9,801 nucleotides of DNA. Origin: Prosthecobacter sp. (lineage in GTDB: Bacteria; Verrucomicrobiota; Verrucomicrobiia; Verrucomicrobiales; Verrucomicrobiaceae). Of this stretch, positions 6,559-9,801 are shown in pieces. Position 1 is the stretch's first letter. Each line of letters begins with the position of its first letter. The notes beneath the pieces are model-generated. The model had not been told where the DNA came from. It ran no database searches and was given only the letters and a program-made list of their open reading frames with translations. The position numbers were made by a program, and so were the translations under genes. Where the stretch lies: contig JAOZVT010000565.1 in NCBI GenBank assembly GCA_025869455.1, positions 1 through 9,801 on the forward strand, in the 5' to 3' direction.

Positions 6559-6728
6559 AAAAACCACTTAAGCATGAACCATACCTTATTTTTCAAAATG
6601 TGATTTACATAAACCAGCAGCCCTATTTCCTAATCGCTGTAAGTTTATAAAACCTTTGGAATTCCGGCACAGACGTCCAACTCGTTGATCGTTTTCAATC
6701 ATGCGAGACAAGATCTCTGAATTTCTAA

Positions 6729-6743
6729 AGGAGGTTTCCGCCT
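6729..6743 (-). terminator. Possible short hairpin at the lactonase gene stop
   Basis: On the minus strand AGGCGG-AAA-CCTCCT overlaps the TAG of the lactonase-like gene. The arms pair at five of six positions with a 3-nt loop, followed by TTTAGAAATT, which is only a weak T-tract. It could help end transcription, but the mismatch and the poor T-run make this uncertain. The plus-strand AAGGAGG here (6728-6734) looks like a Shine-Dalgarno but no plus-strand start codon follows at a suitable distance. Confidence 0.25.
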
Positions 6744-8028
6744 AACCTTGAAGATCTAGTTCCTTGAACACAATGATGGATGGATTCCCCACGGGGGTGT
6801 ATTCACCGGTGAAGTTCAGGCTGCCAGTTTTCTTATCCACACGGAAGGTGGCTAAGTGATCGGCGCGCTGATTGCAGCAGTAAAGGAAGTCACCGGAGGG
6901 ATCAAAGCTGAAGCTGCGCGGGTAATCCCCGCGTGTCCATTCCTCGCCCACATAGGTCAGCGTGCCGTCTTCTCCCACGGCAAAGATGCCAATGCTATCG
7001 TGCAGGCGATTGCCAGCATAGACGAACTTGCCATCGGCTGAGACGAGGATCTCTGAACAAAAGTTACTGCCAGCAAATCCTTGCGGCAGTGTTGAGATCG
7101 TCTGCCTAGGTGTGAGCTGGCCTTTGCCCGCATCGTAGTCAAACAGCACGACGTTTGAACCCTCCTCCTGAATGGAGTAGAACCAGCGTTGATTGGGATG
7201 AAAGTGGAAATGCCGAGGGCCATCTCCTGGAGGCAGGGCCACGGACGGCGGATCATTCGGAGAAAGCAGGCCCTTTTGATCGTCAAATTTCCAGATGAAG
7301 AGACGATCCAAACCCAGGTCGGCATGGATGACGAAGCGCCCGGAAGCATCTGTCAGAATCATGTGAGCGTGCGTGCGGTCATGGCCGCTGAAGGCAAAGC
7401 TGCCAGCAGGTGCATTCGTGGCTCTAGCGGGACCCAGATCTCCCGCATCGTCTTTTACATCCACAGCATCCGCCAAGCGGCCATCTGGCAAAATGGGTAA
7501 TACAGCGACTGAGCCACCAAAGTAATTGGCTACCAGCAGGTAGCGTCCCGATGGGTGTACGCTCAGATAAGTGGGTCCCTTTCCACCCGAGCGAACGGTA
7601 TTCAGCAGCTTTAACTGACCATCCGCCGGATCAATGGCAAAGGCGCTGACCGTGCCTTCCTGTTTTTCACCCACATGCTCGGTTTCATTGCCTGAATACA
7701 GATGCGTGCACGCCGCATTCAGAGCTAGAGCACTCGGGCTGGTGCCCATTTCATGCACGCCTTTTGGCGTCAGGGCACCGGTGCTGCGGTCCACCTGAAA
7801 CAGATGAATGCCACGGCCATTGCCAGGAGGCAGATCCACCTGCGTGGGCAGCATGTCTTTCAAGGGTGAACTGAAGGTACCCACGTAGGCCATGAGAGGC
7901 CCCTTAGCTTCAGCCGATTGTGCTTGAATCAAGGACTGCACCACACTGCCAGCCGCTAACACGGAGGTGGTTTTGAAAAATGAACGGCGGGAAAGCTGAA
8001 CTTGAACCAGAGAGGTAGGATGCGGCAT
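6742..8028 (-). CDS. Tat-exported lactonase-family beta-propeller (6-phosphogluconolactonase-like)
   Basis: The 428-aa protein belongs to the lactonase family (seven-bladed beta-propeller, PF10282 type; YbhE/Pgl and muconate cycloisomerase-like relatives). The N terminus carries a twin-arginine signal: SRRSFFK (13-19), a hydrophobic stretch TSVLAAGSVVQSLI, then AQSAEA near 36-41 as a likely cleavage region. The propeller starts at MAYVGTFSS (46-54) and shows repeated blade motifs: G-GIHLFQVDRSTGAL (71-86), GTVSAFAIDPADGQLKLL (125-142), GPTYLSVHPSGRYLLVANY (151-169), GPRHFHFHPNQRWFYSIQE (270-288), SEILVSADGKFVYAGNR (325-341) and PRSFSFDPSGDFLYCCNQ (370-387). The THAHMI (219-224) and RHFHFHP (272-278) histidine clusters match conserved family positions. 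Tat export puts it in the periplasm, so it is unlikely to serve the cytoplasmic pentose phosphate pathway; sugar-lactone hydrolysis outside the cytoplasm is more likely, the substrate unknown. Length is slightly above the usual 330-390 because of the leader. It appears monocistronic. Confidence 0.92.
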   Translation of the reverse strand: MPHPTSLVQVQLSRRSFFKTTSVLAAGSVVQSLIQAQSAEAKGPLMAYVGTFSSPLKDMLPTQVDLPPGNGRGIHLFQVDRSTGALTPKGVHEMGTSPSALALNAACTHLYSGNETEHVGEKQEGTVSAFAIDPADGQLKLLNTVRSGGKGPTYLSVHPSGRYLLVANYFGGSVAVLPILPDGRLADAVDVKDDAGDLGPARATNAPAGSFAFSGHDRTHAHMILTDASGRFVIHADLGLDRLFIWKFDDQKGLLSPNDPPSVALPPGDGPRHFHFHPNQRWFYSIQEEGSNVVLFDYDAGKGQLTPRQTISTLPQGFAGSNFCSEILVSADGKFVYAGNRLHDSIGIFAVGEDGTLTYVGEEWTRGDYPRSFSFDPSGDFLYCCNQRADHLATFRVDKKTGSLNFTGEYTPVGNPSIIVFKELDLQG

Positions 8029-8123
8029 GATGGATCATGTGCCTACGTGTTCAACAGGCAGGCTATTTCAACGGCCCATGCTCCATCCCTAGAACAAGCC
8101 GACATCGGTGCCCTTTCTGCGCG

Positions 8124-8531
8124 TTATTTGCCCAGCCACTCCACGCTCAGGATGGTCTCTATCTCGATCTTGCCGCCTGCTTCAGGGATGTCTTCGGTGG
8201 ATTTCTTCCAGGTCACCCGACATTTCTTGCCCACATAGGATTGGGGATTTTCGAGCACCTTGTCCACGGTTGCGTCGGGTTTCAGGATGAAGAAAGAAAG
8301 CTCTTCACCCGCAGAATTGATCATGTTCCAGTGGAAATAATCTCCTTCTTCTATGCCCTTGAAACGACCTTCGGTGACCTGAGTGCGCTTGGGCTTGTCT
8401 GCATTTTCACCCATCAAGGTGGGTGCAAAATTAACACCACTTTTTGTTAGGCTTTCAGTTTCCGACTCAGCCTGCACTAATCCTGAAAAGGCGAGCCATA
8501 GGGCAGCAGAGAGAAGAGTGAGTACTTTCAT
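8124..8531 (-). CDS. Small exported protein, possible OB/beta-barrel domain, function unknown
   Basis: The gene encodes 135 aa with a clear Sec signal peptide: MKVLTLLSAALWLAFSGLVQA, cleavage probably after Ala21 (VQA-ES). The mature protein of about 114 aa has a beta-rich pattern: RFKGIEEGDYFHWNMI, EELSFFIL, then SYVGKKCRVTWKKSTEDIPEAGGKIEIETILSVEWL at the end (98-133). The G-GK-C-VTWKKS run followed by an I-IETILSVEW strand is reminiscent of small OB-fold or SH3-like secreted proteins found in Verrucomicrobiota and Planctomycetota, but I cannot name a family. It lies 6 bp downstream of the 65-aa gene on the same strand, so the two are probably co-transcribed. ATG 8531 is the only start compatible with the signal peptide; no Shine-Dalgarno is evident. 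One cysteine remains after cleavage, so no internal disulfide is expected. Confidence 0.75.
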   Translation of the reverse strand: MKVLTLLSAALWLAFSGLVQAESETESLTKSGVNFAPTLMGENADKPKRTQVTEGRFKGIEEGDYFHWNMINSAGEELSFFILKPDATVDKVLENPQSYVGKKCRVTWKKSTEDIPEAGGKIEIETILSVEWLGK

Positions 8532-8537
8532 GGGGAA

Positions 8538-8735
8538 TTAAGATTTGTCAGGCTTCGCCGATTCTGGTGGAGGCGCAGGTTCAGTGGCGGGAGTGGACGG
8601 CGCGTTTTTCTTTGCCCGAAACCCAGGCTGCTGACCGGGAATAAAACCACCACCTTGTCCGCCATTCCAGCCGCGCTGTGAATTACCGCTTTTGAAAGGG
8701 CGAGGTGCTTTGTTGGTTTGTTTCTGGCTCCTCAT
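8538..8735 (-). CDS. Short basic low-complexity protein, function unknown
   Basis: This 65-aa reading frame has a basic N terminus (MRSQKQTNKAPRPFKSG), a Gly/Gln/Asn-rich middle (RGWNGGQGGGFIPGQQPG) and a Pro/Ala/Glu/Lys-rich tail. There is no signal peptide, membrane segment or recognisable domain. The composition resembles intrinsically disordered nucleic-acid-binding tails. It ends 6 bp before the ATG of the 135-aa exported protein, on the same strand, which argues for a real gene in a two-gene operon. No Shine-Dalgarno is visible before the ATG at 8735. Because it is short and low-complexity, it could be a chance frame. Its start codon overlaps a plus-strand ATG in the long open frame leading into the methyltransferase gene. 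Confidence 0.5.
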   Translation of the reverse strand: MRSQKQTNKAPRPFKSGNSQRGWNGGQGGGFIPGQQPGFRAKKNAPSTPATEPAPPPESAKPDKS

Positions 8736-8904
8736 GGTGAGATTTTGTCTTGGGCTTGATCGGTGGGGTAAATCTGCTCAAGCAGGCTCGAACAGGGTGC
8801 TCATCGTTGCGGAGGAGCAGGATTTTGGCAAAGTGAAAATCCGTAGTTGTTCAGTTTCAGAAGATCCTGATGAGTGGCGTTTGATCAGAGGCCTATCCTG
8901 CGGC

Positions 8905-8909
8905 AAGGA
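8905..8909 (+). promoter_or_regulatory. Shine-Dalgarno deciding the methyltransferase start
   Basis: AAGGA lies 7 nt before the GTG at 8917. It is the best ribosome binding site in the region, and it marks the point after which the frame begins to resemble the methyltransferase family. It favours GTG 8917 over the upstream in-frame ATG 8734 and GTG 8797. Confidence 0.5.
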
Positions 8910-8916
8910 TAACGCT

Positions 8917-9801
8917 GTGAATTCCTTCCCTGCCCGCCGTACTGTTGTTCAACCTCCTAGCTGGATTGCGCCAACGCTGCGCGACGTGTTTGAAAAAGCA
9001 GGCACCACGGCTCACCGACTGGCCTCAGGCTCGGCAGGCTGGGTGGAAAGGCTGGGCGATGACGCGATGATTTCCTACAAGGATGAAGCGACCCTGAAGG
9101 AACTGGATGAAGGGTTAACCCGCTGGTCAGTGGACTCTGGCTGGTCCCCGGTGCGGGTGTTTAAGCGGTTTTTACCGATCAAGAACGATGAACGGATCTC
9201 CCCCGTCCTGCATCGTGGCGATGCCAGCCTGCCGTTGACCACGGTGGTGACTGAGGCGGGGATTCGCTATGGATTGGACTTTGCGGCGGGATACAGTCAC
9301 GGTTTGTTTCTGGATCAGCGGGCCAACCGCGCTCAGTTGCGCCTGCTACGGCCTAAGAAGCTGCTGAATACTTTCGCTTACACCTGCAGTTTCAGCGTGG
9401 TCGGAGCACTCGCAGGAGCGGAAACCCTGAGCGTGGATCTATCCAAAAAGTCGCTTGATCGTGGCAAACAGAATCTGGAACTGAATGACGTCAAGGAAGG
9501 CAAACATCGGTTCATCGCAGAAGATGCCATGCAGTTGATGCCTCGTCTGGAAACACGCGGTGAACGTTTTGATGTCATCATCCTGGATCCGCCCACATTC
9601 TCCCGCAACAATCAGGGTCGGCTCTGGCAGGTGGAGCAGCATTTTGAGGACTTGGTCAATGCCGCGTTAGAGATCTCCATGCCGAAGTGCTCCATCCTAT
9701 TATCTACCAACTGTACCAAACTTGATCCCGTAGCCCTGGAGCGTCGCTCCCGGATGTGCGCCAAGATCAAACGCCGGACGGTGGATTACCTGCGCATCCC
9801 T
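8917..9801 (+). CDS. Class I SAM-dependent methyltransferase, RlmI/RlmK-like (3' end outside window)
   Basis: The frame has no stop from 8635 to the right edge. From GTG 8917 it gives 295 residues, nearly a full-length protein for its type. The N-terminal part (PSWIAPTLRDVFEKAG, about 15-30) leads to the pre-catalytic signature GLDFAAGYSHGLFLDQRANR (119-138), which is characteristic of the 23S rRNA m5C/m7G methyltransferase group (RlmI, RlmK/RlmL). The Rossmann fold follows: motif I LLNTFAYTCSFSVVGALAGAE (149-169), the acidic strand-2 residue Asp174 (SVDLS), and motif IV DPPTFSRN (224-231). Next is LLSTNCTK (261-268), at the place where RlmI-type enzymes carry their catalytic cysteine motif. 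It should methylate RNA, most likely rRNA, using S-adenosylmethionine; the target base is not predictable. I place the start at 8917 because of the ribosome binding site and because upstream residues (e.g. RSCSVSEDPDEW) do not resemble the family. Confidence 0.85.
   Translation, partial: MNSFPARRTVVQPPSWIAPTLRDVFEKAGTTAHRLASGSAGWVERLGDDAMISYKDEATLKELDEGLTRWSVDSGWSPVRVFKRFLPIKNDERISPVLHRGDASLPLTTVVTEAGIRYGLDFAAGYSHGLFLDQRANRAQLRLLRPKKLLNTFAYTCSFSVVGALAGAETLSVDLSKKSLDRGKQNLELNDVKEGKHRFIAEDAMQLMPRLETRGERFDVIILDPPTFSRNNQGRLWQVEQHFEDLVNAALEISMPKCSILLSTNCTKLDPVALERRSRMCAKIKRRTVDYLRIP

Noticed and set aside
6728..6734. Perfect AAGGAGG on the plus strand
   Set aside because: No plus-strand start codon with a sustained frame follows within usual spacing; it is part of the hairpin-like sequence at the end of the lactonase gene.
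1..9801. CRISPR array, insertion sequence, tRNA/rRNA, toxin-antitoxin or multi-gene defence cassette
   Set aside because: No regularly spaced repeats, transposase or integrase motifs, cloverleaf-like sequence or paired toxin/antitoxin families were seen on either strand.

Overview
The window looks like a chromosomal segment of a heterotrophic Gram-negative bacterium, most likely from the Verrucomicrobiota (Prosthecobacter-like). This is inferred from gene content: a DUF5069 protein, a secreted DUF1080-like domain, a Tat-exported lactonase-fold protein and several small Sec-exported proteins, with roughly 55-60% GC in most genes. Some genes have a clear Shine-Dalgarno sequence and many do not. 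No taxonomic marker (rRNA, tRNA) is present, so the assignment is tentative.

Layout. Positions 1-699 hold the 3' part of a cobalamin-independent methionine synthase (MetE) C-terminal-domain protein, with all four zinc ligands visible. It converges on a small zinc-ribbon protein of the YjdM/PhnA type (769-1110, minus). Next comes a divergent pair: a DUF1348/NTF2-like protein (1215-1694, minus) and a TetR/AcrR regulator (1832-2470, plus). Their shared intergenic region carries two related palindromes that look like operators. Three minus-strand genes follow: a secreted DUF1080/LamG-like protein (2571-3245), a DUF5069 protein (3353-3814) and a 2-oxoglutarate/Fe(II) dioxygenase (3897-4493). A DEAD-box RNA helicase reduced to its core is transcribed divergently from the dioxygenase (4678-5796, plus).

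Positions 5848-6558 (minus) encode a single-pass membrane protein resembling DUF4760. It lies in a stretch of about 40% GC, well below its neighbours, and is the best candidate for recently acquired DNA. A Tat-targeted beta-propeller lactonase-family protein (6742-8028, minus), a Sec-exported small protein (8124-8531, minus) and a low-complexity basic peptide gene (8538-8735, minus) come next. The right end holds most of a class I SAM-dependent rRNA-methyltransferase-like gene (8917-9801, plus), which runs off the window.

How the genes relate. The clearest functional unit is the divergent regulator/DUF1348 pair with its twin palindromes. The regulator has a cysteine at the place corresponding to the redox/electrophile-sensing cysteine of E. 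coli NemR, and the palindromes resemble NemR-type half-sites, so a stress-responsive switch is a reasonable inference. The 65-aa and 135-aa genes probably form a two-gene operon (6-bp gap). The rest looks like independent housekeeping or accessory genes. I see no CRISPR array, insertion sequence, RNA gene or multi-gene defence locus, and no gene-free stretch longer than about 185 bases. I did not find a strong candidate for a wholly new system; the regulator pair and the low-GC island are the places to look first.
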